NCBI RefSeq assembly: GCF_021134715.1
Contig: NC_060028.1
Span: 7,586,501 to 7,650,500, forward strand
Direction: 5' to 3'
Source: Daphnia pulex
Taxonomy: Eukaryota; Arthropoda; Branchiopoda; Diplostraca; Daphniidae
Length of the DNA stretch: 64,000 bases
This document shows positions 1 through 13,900 of the stretch, piece by piece. The translations under genes and the position numbers were made by a program. Each line of letters opens with the position of its first letter. Within the stretch, counting starts at the first letter, position 1. The notes beneath the pieces are model-generated. The model was given only the letters and a program-made list of their open reading frames with translations. It had not been told where the DNA came from and made no database searches.

Positions 1-3000
1 TGACTCACCCAGGTATCGTAAAACTGGTGAATTTCCTGGACCAGTGGACCTGATTTTTTGAATTGATTTAGAATTGAATCATCAAAATCCAATTTTGGAT
101 TCTTATATGTATACCGGTGTAGACTGCGGTGATAATGGCGGCGGTCATTGTCCGCCTCATTGGAAAGGCATCAGATCCGTTCGGCCGGAAGATGTAGGCG
201 CCCGATGATCTCCGGTCGGCCGATTCGTTATCGCCGTTGTATCCCGGATACCAAAGGAACTCTTGTTGGACGAAATATTCTTCGCCGTTGACGGTCACCG
301 AACTCAGCAGTCCCGTTGTCCAATCAACTCTCACCTTCACTTTCTACTCATATCATTAAAAAAAAATTGATAATAATAATTCCAATTTTTAAATTGTAAA
401 TCTATTATTACGTCAGTGGTGATGATGTGGTCCTCGCCGGGAACCAATCGCTGTGATTTGGATTTGAACGAATGGCGCCGGCGGTGCTTAGAGTCCCGCT
501 CGACATAGTAGGATTTTGAACCAATAGGTGGCAACTGGGTGGCTAAAAATACCTTTTTTCAAATCAAATTAAAAAAAATAATAATTAACCAATCAAAACA
601 TTTATACACGTTTAAAAATATTGGTTGTATCAAATCAATTTGAGTAAATTACCAGCTCTTCTGTGGCTGAGCTTGTCCGTCCAGGAAGAGCCTGAACTTG
701 AGGTGAAATTGGAATCAGCTGCGAATCAACCACTTTACCTTTAGACAAAAGAAAGATTCACATTTTATAGTCAGCTTTCTTCCATTCACACATGTAAGAT
801 AGCCTTCACAAACGGCTGGAATTTCAGGCGGTTATCCGATACAACATACCGTCAGGGTCGAGGACTTGGTAAGAGTCTCCGCCAGCTACTGGAATGCGGA
901 CATATTTGTCGACGTGCCTGGCCAAAGAGTTGTAAATGTTGACCACAAATCGGCCGCTGGTCTCCGAGACGTCACACTGGCTGACGTTGAGCTGGCAGAA
1001 CTTGACGTCCGGCAGTGGCCGGCCCAAAATGGGCAGCTGACTCCTGTTTTGAAATCAAATCCAATTGAAAAATCGTTGAAGAAAATTTCAACGGCAAAGT
1101 TTTTGTTTCTTATCCGATCTGACTCAACTGATAATACGAGGCCTGCGTTTTCTGACATTCGACCACGCCCTCGTGCAGCCGGCCCTGGTAATCTTGGACC
1201 ACGGCTTGCTTCTCAGTTCCGCTGACAGCGTCGTGATGTTGGGCGATGCCCATGGCCCGTTTCATGACGTTGACGTCGCCTTGATTGGTCGACCCGCTCC
1301 ACGACAATGCCGAATCCATTTGTTTGCAGGCCTATTTTTTCAAATACAACCGAATTCTCCAAATGATATTCATCTTGATGTGTATATCTACATGTGTATC
1401 CCTTTAAGTTTTAATTGCGTCTAACCTGGAGGAGGTTGCTGCCCTGGCGGACCATGTATTTAAAGGCTGGGCGTGAAGTGAAGTAGCCCGTCCAGTAAGA
1501 ATGGGCGTCGCTGCCGTAAGGAAAGAAATCGTCCGTTTTCAGTGGCCACGATTTCTTGACGCCGTTCAGAGACTTGACGTAGCAGCTCGGCGTGGAATAC
1601 AGCAGGTTAAAACGAGAGCCGTTCGTTTGCCGCTCATTGGCGTACCTTTTTTCCCACACGAATGGAATTTTTCGTTTTTTAAATGTAGAAATTTACATAC
1701 GAGACAACTTGATTTTATTCTGATTTTATACTTGATGAGCTTGTCCATGTTCTTGTACCAAACGTTGGCATCCTGGTACGTGAAATCGCCTCCCATCGTC
1801 AACAAAATGTGATCGGTGGCGTAGGCCTCCGATTGCCGTTGACAGTAATTGAGAAATTCAGTTACCTGCGCATTAAATCGTTTAAATTAAATTGAAATTG
1901 TTTTTTTTCTACGGCCAATTTATAACCCGCTGATCGACGTTGTACTCTTTGGATTTGGGGTTGTCAATCACGGGCGAATCGCTGCACAAAATGTCAAAGC
2001 AGAATCCCGGAGGCGGTTGGTATAAATTGTAATTGACGCCCGTAAAGAGCCAACCGGTTTGGCCTGTAACCCAAAATCACAACATTAAATTGAGTCGCTT
2101 ATTATTTTCTCCATCAATTGATCTATGCAATTATATACCGAGACTACTGCTGGACCAGACCATCTCCATGGTTTTGGCAGCCATGCGCTGCTTCTTATCT
2201 TCGTGATCCAAGCGACCGAAGAAGAGGCCGTCGTAACCCTGGCAACGTACGGCGTTCGAGATTTTTTATTATTATAACACCTCTTCCAGAATTTTTCTCG
2301 TGTCGTTCAATTTTTATATTCTACTGTATGTTTTACCATCTGAGAGAAGATAAAAGCCTGCTCCCTGGAATGGCCAAAAGGATCAATCTGCCAAGCGATT
2401 CGAGGCCGGCCGCACTCTCCGAACGTGTCGTTCAAAAGGCTGTAAATGATCAAAAGAAGAAGAAGAATGTTTTTTAAAAAATAAAGAAATACAATTAAAG
2501 ATATACACAGACGGAATGGATTGGTGCTGGGCCATTAAAATAAAAGAAGGGAAAGGTTTGGTGTGAGTGTCTGGGAGAGACGGGCGAACGAACGAACCTG
2601 AGGCCTAGAGACATTTGATCGATAATGTCGACGTAATGAGTTGTAGCTTCGTCGTTCATGCACCAGCCGCCGTTGATGAACTCGAGACGCCCTTGGCTCA
2701 CCAAATCACGCACAACGTCCCGCGTCGATTCATCCTGCTCCTCCCACCACTGCCAGAAGAAAGCCATTTCCACGTAGATGAATCTGATTCGTTTTTTTTA
2801 ATTTAATTTTAATGAACAAACGATCAGAACAAAACAACAGAAAAATGACAGAATGATTTGAGATATACCTGCGTTCGGGATTGGCCTGTAATTCTTCGAC
2901 GACGCTGTCCAGGATGTACTGGACGCCAGCTTTTTGGATCCCGGTGCGAGCTAAAAGGATAACAAATTGTGTCATATTTATATTTTTGGACACACACGTA

Positions 3001-4135
3001 CACGGTTTGATTGGCGCTTATTGTGTAATCACAGTTGTTGTTTTCACCGTACATCCGTAGTAATACTGGTCGACCGTCTTGAGCCAGCCGACGTCATCGT
3101 GAGTGTCTGGATATAATATAAGAGGAAAAAAAAACAGAATAGTTATAAATAGCCCGGCACGTTCTTTTGCTGCGTCTAATTGGTAATTGTAATTTACGTG
3201 GCACTAGGTGGACGTTGATGAAGCCAGGTTTCGTAGCGTGGCAACTCTGCGCGGTTATTTCAAAAATAAAAGAAAAAAAAGAAGAAGAAGTTCAATATTT
3301 ATATTCACGCTGTATATAATAGCTTCCAAACGGGCTGTGGCAGTGCACTGAAGATGCGTGAATAATCGTTAATAAAGTCTCAACCTTCTTCTCTTTCCTT
3401 CCTAGAATATCTCGACCGCGTCATTAATTTACACACCCGACGTCGCGGCACACAACAAAAGGAGTGAAATCTTTTGTAATGTATATCTTATCTATGTGTG
3501 TTGTGAATGCACACACCAGCACAGCTGGACGGACGCGGCCATTATCACACAGCAGAACAAAATAAATGGCGATCGTTATCAACGTGAATTATCCATTTCT
3601 CTATTTTGTTGGTTCCCCCCACCGCTTTTTGTTGTAGAGAGAAAGTTGATTATTAATTTAACTACATACATATATATATATGTTGGAATCTATAATAGAC
3701 AGCCGGGATCCCGGATAAGAAAAGGAGGGCGAATAATACGAAAATATAAATAAATATAAATAAATAATAAAAAAACATGCGCGCCTTCAACATCTCTCCC
3801 AGAAATACATAAGAAAAAAAGGCCGAGGCGGTTTTCTGTGTGTGGGTGTTGTGTGTGTGTGTGTGTAAACATTGACGTCACACTACTTGTTATCCATCCG
3901 TATAGAGCATAACTCACGCCGAGACGAAGGCCTCCCTTTATGTATTTTCACGATGATATCGAATATTTATATTTATAGTAGTCTCTACCTGGTAACCGCA
4001 CGACGTCGACCTGCTGGTGGTGGTGATGCCGCCCGATGACGGATGAACGAGTCCGGCCACGACCAGCAGCATCAGACTGCTGCTGATGGATGCCACGACT
4101 AGCCGATCCATCTTTCGTGTTTCCTTATTACTCAT
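1..4135 (-). CDS. Lysosomal alpha-mannosidase (GH38), copy 1, 3' end outside the window
   Basis: Exo-mannosidase that removes alpha-linked mannose from N-glycans in the lysosome. Sixteen exons were placed: 4135-3989, 3246-3198, 3106-3053, 2950-2869, 2783-2598, 2439-2337, 2238-2139, 2063-1927, 1865-1732, 1645-1426, 1331-1129, 1043-850, 738-653, 552-412, 343-115 and 49 to the left edge. Exon 1 encodes a signal peptide; a second in-frame Met lies eight codons after the chosen start. GH38 signatures are intact: HTHDDVGW (zinc ligands His and Asp), WQIDPFGHS (nucleophile Asp) and [10 protein letters not shown] (zinc His). The last exon reads through to base 1 with no splice site (…TWVS), matching a continuous exon in copy 2, so roughly the C-terminal third lies outside. 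It has an extra intron (553-652) relative to copy 2. Family assignment is secure; lysosomal rather than secreted is inferred from family membership. Confidence 0.93.
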
Positions 4136-4142
4136 CGTTCCT

Positions 4143-4170
<28 letters not shown>
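4143..4170. repeat. CTG/CAG trinucleotide tract
   Basis: Nine or so uninterrupted CTG units lie just upstream of the mannosidase start codon. On the transcribed minus strand this is a CAG tract, probably in the 5' UTR. Confidence 0.85.
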
Positions 4171-4173
<3 letters not shown>

Positions 4174-7100
4174 TTGACTTTTCGCCTTCGTTACAGAAAT
4201 GGCACTGACTAACCCCCTGGCACATGCAGCTTCGTCTCCCACGCAGAGCAAAAGAGTCCGGAAAAACCAAACCAAAAACATATTGACTTGTGATGATGAT
4301 TATTATTATTATTCCTTCTCGGACGTCTATCGTTCTAATCTTATCGCCAACCGCACACACACATATCCCGCCAGAGGCCATCGTCTATCCGGCTCTGATT
4401 TGGTCAAATGTGAATCTAGAAAAAACAAAAATATAATTTTGAATTTGATTCTTTTTGAAGAGTCGAATGGTCATCATATTGGACTTTGATCGAGTGCGCG
4501 TCGCTTATTAGCCGGTTGTGCTTTGGCTGTCCAATTCTTTTTCTCGCTCGGAATATTTAAATAGATAGACATCACTTGTGGTCATCATTTATTTTTCTCT
4601 CAAGCGCTGGAATGAGTGTATAGAAGCTGCAAAGGAAAAAAACTTTTCGTTTAACGAAGCGGATTGTTGTTGGCTGGAAAGCGGCGACGGCGGCTGATTG
4701 CATCCGCCGTCTATCGCTGAATGCCTTCGGGAATGTTTTGCTCCCGCGGCTATGCAAATACAGCCACGTCTAACTTGATTATACTTCTTGGATATTTTTT
4801 CTTATTCTTATTCTCCAGCATCATCTATTGTTTTTCCCCCTCAAGAAAAAATTCGAAATTCTTTTTTTTTTTAATCCATGAGAAAAATCAAAAGTATAGA
4901 CGTAGTACACAACGTACTCGCCGACCCTTATTCCGCATGGATCCCCACCACCACCACCGGATGGTCATCCGGGGCTCGTAAACTTTCTTATAAGTCGACG
5001 TCTATATATACAAGTCTGTTTCGTCGTCTTGCACATTTTGGGTGTTTTTTTCGCAGTATAGACGGACGCGTAGAGCAAAAGGACGACTGTGTTGGTCCAG
5101 TTGAAATTAGAGAGTCATTGGCGGGCATTTCGAACGCCGCTGTCAAAAAAACCAATAAGAAATGGGGGCCATCACTAGTTGTTAATTGTCTCGGTCGAAA
5201 AGCAAAAAGAAAAGGAGAGCGGCTTGTCATTTTCTTTTGAAACAAATTCATCCACACACAGAGAGAGAAAAGTGGTGAGGTGCCGATTTTTTGACCTTTT
5301 CGTAAAATAAAAGGAGGGTTTTTTTTCCGATGGGGGTCAGAAAGTACACACATATATAAAATGGTGAAGAACTGGAAAAGTTCTTTTTTTTCTTTCTGGT
5401 TGGGAAGGGCCGTGATGGGAGATCAAAGAGAATACCGCTCTCTTGTTCCAGGTGAATTTTGCCTGGAAAAAAAAATATAAAAAAGATGGGGGGGAAAAGA
5501 GAGAGAGAGAGGCATCGGTCGGGAAGTTCCCCCTAGAAAAAATACCCGCCCCATTTGACGAGCCCGCGCCACACATCTGTTTGACCTGTTGGTATAACAG
5601 GGCGCCAAAATCGAAAAAAATTTAAAATCAAAAGTTTATTCTTCTTTTATTTCAACCTGTCAATATTATATCCAGTAGTCCACAGCCTCATATGTAGAAT
5701 ATTAAATTTCGTTTCGTTTATAGAATTCGAATCACGTCATTTGTTTGTTCAAAGAAAAAAACAAACAAATTTCATCGGTGTTGGGGTCGGCTGGTTTTGA
5801 TCCCGCGCCACTTGGTAATGAGTTTCTTCTTCTTTTCTATTTAACCTCCCGTCGAGGGTGCTGGTGGCTGGCCCTAATATTTCTGTGTAAACACGGGAAA
5901 ATACAGCACAGTCGTGTGTACAAACACACAGGTCCCCCCCCTCTCTGCACTTCTCTCCACTCACCAGCCAACCACCAAGAGTGAGGGCCTTCTTCTATTT
6001 CCTAATGTACATATACACAGGGCCACCACCACCACCAAACAACATCCAAAACACACATGTCACGCTGCTGTGGGCTGCGCTTTTATTCTGCCCTTTTCCG
6101 GCGGCCACTCGGAAGGCGGGCAGAGATGATCGTTATTTGAGAGAGAGACGGACAAAAATTGGCTTCGGAGTGAACAGTCAAATATTTGATCAATTCAACC
6201 CATACACACACGCACTTACCATACACCTGCCCCCCGACTGTCAGTCAAATTCTTTTATTTTTTCAACTTTCTATTTTCTGAACTATTGAAAAATTGAAAC
6301 ATTTTTTCTCCCACGTTCACTTTTTTTCGGCCTTAAAAAAAATAAGTTGATAATGGCGTACTAATATTCTTTTTTTTTTGTGTGTGTGTGACCCCTCTGA
6401 CATAAGTGGCCCTTCACTTTCCACCCACTAATTGTTTCCTGGAAGGAGCTGCGTGGTGGAGGCCATCCGAATATAATGCGCCTTTTTTTTTCCAGTTGGG
6501 GATAGAAGAAAAATAAAATAAAACATGGACGATGGCTATAATATGTTTTGTTTCCCTTCTAAAATTTCCCGCTGGTTGTGTTGTGTGTCTGTGTGTCTCT
6601 ACTCACCTGCAATTAGAGGCGACTATAGAGAGAAGCAGACACACACACACACCTCTCTCCACTGATTTCTTATCTTTTCGTCGTCGATGATGGAACAGAA
6701 AGTTCTCGCCACTATATACTCCCCGCGCCAAAATTGTTTTTTTTCCACCCACACGTATACATATGTGTGTGCTGCACCTGCTTGGGATGTATTTAAAAGC
6801 TAGGGTATTATATAGAACTTAAACGTCCATTTGAATCATTTTTCTCCCTTCGAGGCTTAAGATCCCAATTAAAAATGATTTCGATGTCTGAACAAAAACA
6901 ATTGAATGCGCAGAGAGAGTTGATGGGGTACCAGACGCACAGGTGCGCAGATTTAAAAAAGCGCGCGAAATTTGAAATTTTTTTTTTCGAGTATCGGATA
7001 ACAATGGCGTGTGTGTGGATGGATGTGGAGGACACACACAACAGCCATTACCCAAAAGGGCGAAGAAGAAGAAGAGACCGTGTGCACAGGTTGCGCGGCA

Positions 7101-10100
7101 GATGGTGTGATTACCTGTAATGAAAGAGCACACTCCTTTTGGCTCATCCGAGACGAAGAAGAAGAAGAAGAAAAAATACACAAAAGTCAAGAGTAAGAAG
7201 ACAATAAGAAGGGGAAAAAAGCGACGATGGGAAATTGAAATGTGGGAAGGTATACGCACTTTTTCTTCTTCGTCTTCTTCTTTTGTGAAGGATGTTGACC
7301 TATCACCTTTTTTGAGTCTCTCTTCTGACTTTTTTCTGTCTGTGTCTATTCCCTAAATTTTTATTTTATTTTTTGGTGGAAAGGGAGGGGGGGAAGGGGC
7401 CGCGCTATTACGCGGGTCACCCCCGAATGTCAAAGTTGATAAGATGGTGGCGCCCGCCAGCAGAAGAAGAAGAAGAAGATCAAGAAAAATCGTACACACA
7501 CACACATCATATACTATATACTACTGTTAAATAGATATAAAAGAAAAAAGAAGAAAAACACTCAGACCAACGGAGAGATGGCACCAACAAGACTCGCCTT
7601 TCCACACAGACACTCTCTACCATTTTTCTTTTTTTAAATAAAAACAGAAATGTCTTATTTTTATTCTTTTTTTAAATAAAAACGGCGCGGACGCTATTTC
7701 ATTTCGGCTGGGGTTTACAGCGCAACCCTCTTCGACAATAACCGGACAATTACTTTGAGAGGTTATTGAAGCACTCTACTTAGACTTCTCTCGGCCATAT
7801 CATGTCATTTTTTTGTTTCTTTTTTGGACAGTCGAATATAACGAGGACTTGTTGAGCTTATAGTTTTTAAAAAAATAGATTATAAGACGAGACGTTTTTC
7901 TTAATTATTTTGAAAGTTTTAACTGGAAAAATATGAAATAATTGTTTCAGGAAGGAGCTATCGTATATATATAGGCGTTTGATGAAGACCCTGAAGGTGT
8001 TGTCCAGGGGTGGGCGAAAAAAACAAGAGAGAAACTTATTTAGCCGGGGCTAATGATAGCGGATTATCGTCGTTTCCGGTGAATGGACAAGAAAAGAATT
8101 ATAGAGAAGGTATAGTTGTGTTCCAGTAGCTACTACTACTGTACTTGACCTAAAGAAACTCAATATATACTACAAACACACATACATGTATATACGGGGG
8201 GTGCGCCGAACGCTTATAATAATCTTCTTCATCCCTGCTGGACGAAAAAGGATGGCCCGTTGCTATACCACCTGGCCCCTGCTGACCCATCAGTATTTTT
8301 TTTTAAATTGTGATCCAATCAGATTAAATATAATAGCCACTCAAATTATTGTGTAGGCGTTTACGTCTATAAGCATCAAGTGCATATGCCCCTTATAATC
8401 AAATCCTTTTGGCTTGGATATTCTTTTCAAAATGTTGATCCATTTTTTTCTTTCTTCCTTTGGATGTGTGTGGGGTCTCCTTGTTGGATCAAAAAACAGA
8501 TGGCCGGGACGTCTACCTCATTCTGTGTGTGGCCAGCCAACCCAACACACACACAAAAAGGGGGCGGCTTTTGATAAAAAAAAAGAACATTTCATTTTGA
8601 TAACGAGTTTCCATTCGCCAGGGTTTTGATATAACGGGCCCTGCTGCTGCTGTCAGTCGCAGCGGAAATCTATAGAACGTCGGGAGCATTCCAATGGCCA
8701 TCAAGTACAGTTGCCAATGTCATGTTGACATACGTATATACAGCCCGACCCCCCCTCTCTAGCTGGCAGTGTCCTTTTTTGTGTGTTATCAATTCAATAA
8801 CTTTTGGGCTTTGGCCTCCTGATCGATACGGACGTCTGGATTGAATAGGCCGTCCGCCCGGTTATTTACTGCGACTGCTGCGCTATGCAGAAAGAAGAAA
8901 GAAAAAATGTTATAGCAAACGTCAATCTCGAGTGGCGCGGCCCAGGGCCCAGCCGAGCTTTTGTTTTTGTCATATCATTTTCATATCGTTCTATTTTCCC
9001 GCCTTATGTTGCGCGCCAGCGATCGATGATTTGCGCGCCACTTTTGAAAGCGTCTAATGTCTTTTTTCTTTAACTAGCGTCTCTCTTCTTCTTCTCGCAT
9101 GTCGAGATGAGAGTGGGCCGGAGCAGTAGAAGAAGAGAGACGGACGCCTCTATATACCTTTTGGTTTCCCCCCAAATGGCGCCGGACTTGATGGATCCCT
9201 CGAGAGACGACGACAGTCTCGAGCATCTCCCCCCTTAGAAAAAGTGTCTCGTCAAAGGGACACCAAACCAAATCTATCTATCCCAAAAAACTTGTTCATT
9301 CTATCATTTCTCTGCCAGTCTTTGGGTCTCAAATGCGCACACACATCCAAACTCACCTGCTGGCCAGCCCAGCCCAGCCAAAACGAAAAATAAAAGGGAG
9401 AATTTGGTATATTTTCAGCGGATGTCTATTATATATATATGCGTCTATCTATATCAGTTTGGTGTGTGTTTGTTTTTTGTCCCTTCGACTTTATATAGGT
9501 ACCGTATCGTATACGTGTGTGTGTCGTATTTTTTTGACGAAGGATAATACATATGGGGAGGAAGGCGCTAGAGTCTATGTAGATATTTCGGTGAGAGTGC
9601 CTGCCGTGATGGCGGCCAGTTGTTGCTCTCTCCTACCTGATTGCTTCTCTCTCTCTCTCTCTTGTCGGTCGCCGTCTGCCCGTCTTGTTTCTTCTCCCCC
9701 CTCTCCCGACCCGACTGGCGCCGCGGCCGCCTTGGCGACATCACATCCGAATGGAAACAGAAATCTAAAGAAAAATATATAAGAAAAATATAAGAAAAAA
9801 CCACAGCCGCGCCTTATTGTGTCCTCCTCCTGGCCTGTTTTCCCTCCCCACATACACACATACACAACTCTATATAATAATACAGAGTAGTACTCGTAAT
9901 ACTCTACACTGTACATCTAGACGCGCAGAATAAATAGATGAGAGTCTCGACACTCAAGTTTTCTGACTTTTTGTTGATTTTAAGACTGGCCCAAACTGAT
10001 TAGAACTTAAAATATTCTATGATGATGCTTGTTTCAAGTCAAATGTTGTCCAAAAAATGAGTGATTGCTGCTAATCGGGCTCAATCTGTATAGAGAGTCC

Positions 10101-10991
10101 AGGGAGAGAAGGAAGGATCAGGAGCAATACTGTTGTCCAGATCCATTTTTATATTTTTTTACTTTCCAGCAACTGCGTAGATTTTTTTGGGAGTTGAGAT
10201 CTCGACGGGGAGTCGGTGGGTTTTCTTTCTTTGGAAAAGAGGATTTGCTGGACGCGCCCCTCCCTTGCCACGAGTCTTCACCAACAGAGACAAAACGACG
10301 TAGGCCTATACATAGAAGATGAATTGTATGTACATAGTAGAGGATTTGATGACCGGCTGAACTGGCCCACTTCTCTCCTGAGACGATTGGCATAAAGAAA
10401 ATCAAAAACTGCGGGATCAGCCAGAGCCAAATTGAAAAGAGGTTAGACTTTTTCAAATATTTCTATGTGACTTTAAACATAAATGATTGAAAAGAAAAAA
10501 TGACTAATCAGCTATTAACTTGTGTCGAATTGTTGTTGATGTTGTTGTTCTCCGGCCATTCAACACTTTGGCTCGCACAGTCCTCCTTATATATATTTTT
10601 CCTCTCTTTGGGTCCTCCTCTTTTGTGGGCCACCCCCTCCAACCACCTCCTTTTGCAACCACCACCCTCCCCACCGTATAGAAGAAGAAGAAGGAAGGAA
10701 GAAGAAGAAGAAGAAGGAAAAGAAGAAGAAGAAGAAAAGAGGAAGGTGCAGGTTAAAGCCTTTCTCGCTGGACTGGCCACTGTCAGTTGCACCCGAGCAA
10801 GTCGACAAGTAGTGCGCGCGCCAAACAACCGGACAAACTACTATTAATACTACTACTCTACAATTTGTTTTGATTTTTAATTCTTACCTCCAACAACAAC
10901 AACAGTGTTTTGAGTTCAACTTGTTTTATTCCCGAATAGTTTTGTTTGTTTTCCCCTTCCGGAGGAATTTAAAAAAATAACAAAAACAAAA
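4171..10991. other. Low-complexity spacer upstream of two divergent genes
   Basis: About 6.8 kb between the mannosidase and the BMP-like gene. It is made of A/T runs, CA/GT and GAA/TTC tracts, short inverted stretches and no open frame with conserved protein motifs or matching splice sites. It may hold promoter and enhancer sequence for the flanking genes, but nothing specific can be identified. A purine-rich GAA/GGA tract lies at about 10681-10743. Confidence 0.6.
10681..10743. repeat. GAA/GGA purine tract
   Basis: Imperfect GAA/GGA microsatellite of about 60 bp, 250 bp upstream of the BMP-like start codon. Several shorter GAA/TTC tracts occur throughout the window (for example 7157-7172 and 13027-13041). 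Confidence 0.8.
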
Positions 10992-13900
10992 ATGAGGATG
11001 TGGATTAAAGTGATTTTGATGATGGCCGTGGTGGTGGTGGTGGTGACGGGCGCTGGTGAGGAGGCCGGAACCGACAAGGAAATGATGCGCAACGCCATGG
11101 AACATTTGCTTCAAATCAGGCCGCCCGTTTCTGCTTCTGCTTCCGGTTCTTCCGGGCCGTCCGTCCGTACTAAGCGGCAAGATGTTTCACCAGACGACGC
11201 GACATCAGCGGCCTCGTCGCCTCACCTCTACATGATGGAACTCTACAAGAAATACCTGACGTCCGACACGATGAAGACCCGGAGTAACACCATCCGCAGT
11301 ATCATCCCTTCCAGAGGTAAAAACAAACTCATTAAAACCTTAAAACCCACCCGAAAAAAATTAGACAATCATTAAAAACAAGTCAGAAAACAAACTTAAA
11401 AAAAGAAAACGGAAGATATTAAAAAAACATTCGTTTGAGCTAAAGGAAGTTAATCGTTATTTTTTAATTTTATCGCCGTATTAAAGAAGAAGAAGTTTTT
11501 TTTAAACCAAAATGGCTATGAAATAAAAATTAAAGACAATCAACCCTCCCAAAAAAATAAAGATTGTGAGCTATTAGGCCCATGCACATCTGGCCCCGCA
11601 TGTTTGTGTCAAGTTTGTGTTTTAGCTGGTGCTGCTGCCTTTTGAAAACACAAGTCCATCTCGTCCAATCTAACCCATAACACAGGAGATAGTCGCAGAG
11701 TTATCGGGGTGCCCAGACACCCCCCAACACCCCCCAACCAACAGTCCTTACATATATATTATTTTTCCACTCTCTTTTCTGTAATAATAATTTGAAAATA
11801 GTTTTGGGTCGTTTTGGGGTTCGAAACATCACGCAGTTCTCTCTGCGCTCTTGAGAAATAACCAACAACTTTGAAGATGTTGTTGCCTCATAGAAACTGG
11901 GAGCTTTAACACACAAAACGGCGACTTGTGTAAATACGGCAATTCATCTTATCCCACATGGCCCCCCTCCTTCCAGCAGCAGAGACCCCGAAAACCTTTC
12001 ATAGATCTGTATAAATATACTAAATACCTTTTTTCTCTTTTTGAAAAACAGAAAATATTAAGAAAACCGCATAACAACCCACCCTTATACATGTTATCCT
12101 CCCTTCCCCCCCCCCTTGTTTATCTTTTGAAAATAGTGGTGGTGGTGGTGGGGTCTGAACTGTCTAGTGTATAGGAAAACAAATCATGTTACGAAAAAAA
12201 GATGATTGCTGTTATATAGACACAGAGAGAAAATAAGAGAATAGGAGAAAAAAAGATGATTCGAATGTTTTGTCCGGGTGATGGCGGGCCCATAACCTTT
12301 TAGACGGACAAGTTTTGTTTTCTTATTTTATTTTTTTACCCCAAGTGATGACTAGACGGAATGTGTCTTGCCCATTTTTTTTCTTTCACATCATCTTGTT
12401 TGTCTATACCTCCCCAATTTTCTGGGTGGGAGGAGGTCTCAGGAAAAAATATTTTTCTTCTTCGTTGTTTTTAATACCAACAAGGGCGTGGTTCTCTCGA
12501 TTCATTCCGGATTGAGAAAATCTAACAAAAAAGTTTCGGGGGGAGAAATGAATGCTCCAATCCAATCTCTTTTATTTTTTGACCCTCTAATTTCTTGTTC
12601 CATCTCCTCCTCGATTTCTTCTTCTTTTTTTGAGCTTCCACCTCTGCGCATAGAGATAATTCACTGTATATTTTCTTATTTATTTCTTTTTTTTCTCTTT
12701 TGCCACCTGCATGTGCCGCTCGACTCCCGCCGCTCTCTCTCTCCTGTTTTTACAATCGATAGGATAAGTTGCGGCACTGCCAAAAAAAGTTAAAAAACTA
12801 CGCGCGGCAAATAATAATAATAATCTTTCGAGTCATCCCGACAAAAATAAAAAAAACTGGGATCGCAATGTAACATGCAAATAAAGCCATTCGAGACGCG
12901 CCGTTGATTGAAAAATAGCCGAAAAAAACAAACAAACAAACAAAACCGAAAAAAGAAAATAGTAAGATAGGGAAAAAATTCCGTAAGAAAAGGAGCTGCT
13001 GGAAAGATATGCAAACACTCGTTTTTTCTTCTTCTTCTTCTTCTGCTTTGCCCCGACTGTATCTTTATGACGGAAAGCCATTAGGAGTCGGGAAGGAAAA
13101 AAGGGTCTCACATAGCTCTAAAGGGCCTCTTCTTCTTTTTTGTGAAAGAGCAAAAGCGAACGAGAAGAAGAGTCCATTATGAGAGTCGGTCACGAAATCA
13201 GACGGACGGGAAAGAAGAAGAAAAAAAGCAGTCCAGCTGGGGCGCTCCCCGCCAGCCATCGTCGTTTCTTTTTCTTCCATGAATTTTATTGGAGTTTTTC
13301 CCTACATTTCACGCAGCTGTGTGTGTGCTGGAAAACTTTTTTTTAGTAGGAAAAAAAACATTTGAATAGAAATAAAAGTTTTCCGCCGTCTAAATGTTAT
13401 ATTGCGATGGGCACGGAACGATGACTCGGTAATCATCGCCTATTCAACAACTTAAACCCAAAAAAGTTCCGATTTGCCCAGTCTCTCTCAGGTGTTAGGG
13501 AAAGAAAAATGTAATTGATTATATATTCTCTAGCCGTCTATAATTCGATTTGGCCGGTGTTTTATATTTATTTCCCAATATTCACCTGGAATTCTATGCG
13601 GTTCCGATCGGATCCAGAAATAAATATAAAGAAAAAGGCATTCGCTTTGTCTCTGTCTTTAAGTGAATTTAAATGCTAATGCGCCACGACGGAATAATAT
13701 AATCTCATGTAAAAATAATAAAAAGCCCACGGAGAAAGAAGTAGAAGAAAAAATGAAGCCCGTCGAAAACAAAAGCCCCCAACTGACAGACGGCCCAGCC
13801 CAGCTGGAGGGGTGAAAGTTTTTGTGTGTAACTGAACACGAGACGAGACTAGAGAGAGTTAGATCCAATACAACCAACCCAAACCACGCAACATTGCCTG

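Noticed and set aside
1-8. Apparent splice donor (GTGAGTCA on the minus strand) at the left edge of mannosidase copy 1
   Set aside because: Copy 2 reads straight through the same place as coding sequence (WVAQ), and these bases translate as WVS in frame.
9333-9782. Plus-strand frame of 149 codons
   Set aside because: Low-complexity Leu/Ser/Cys translation of CT-rich DNA, no homology features or splice context.
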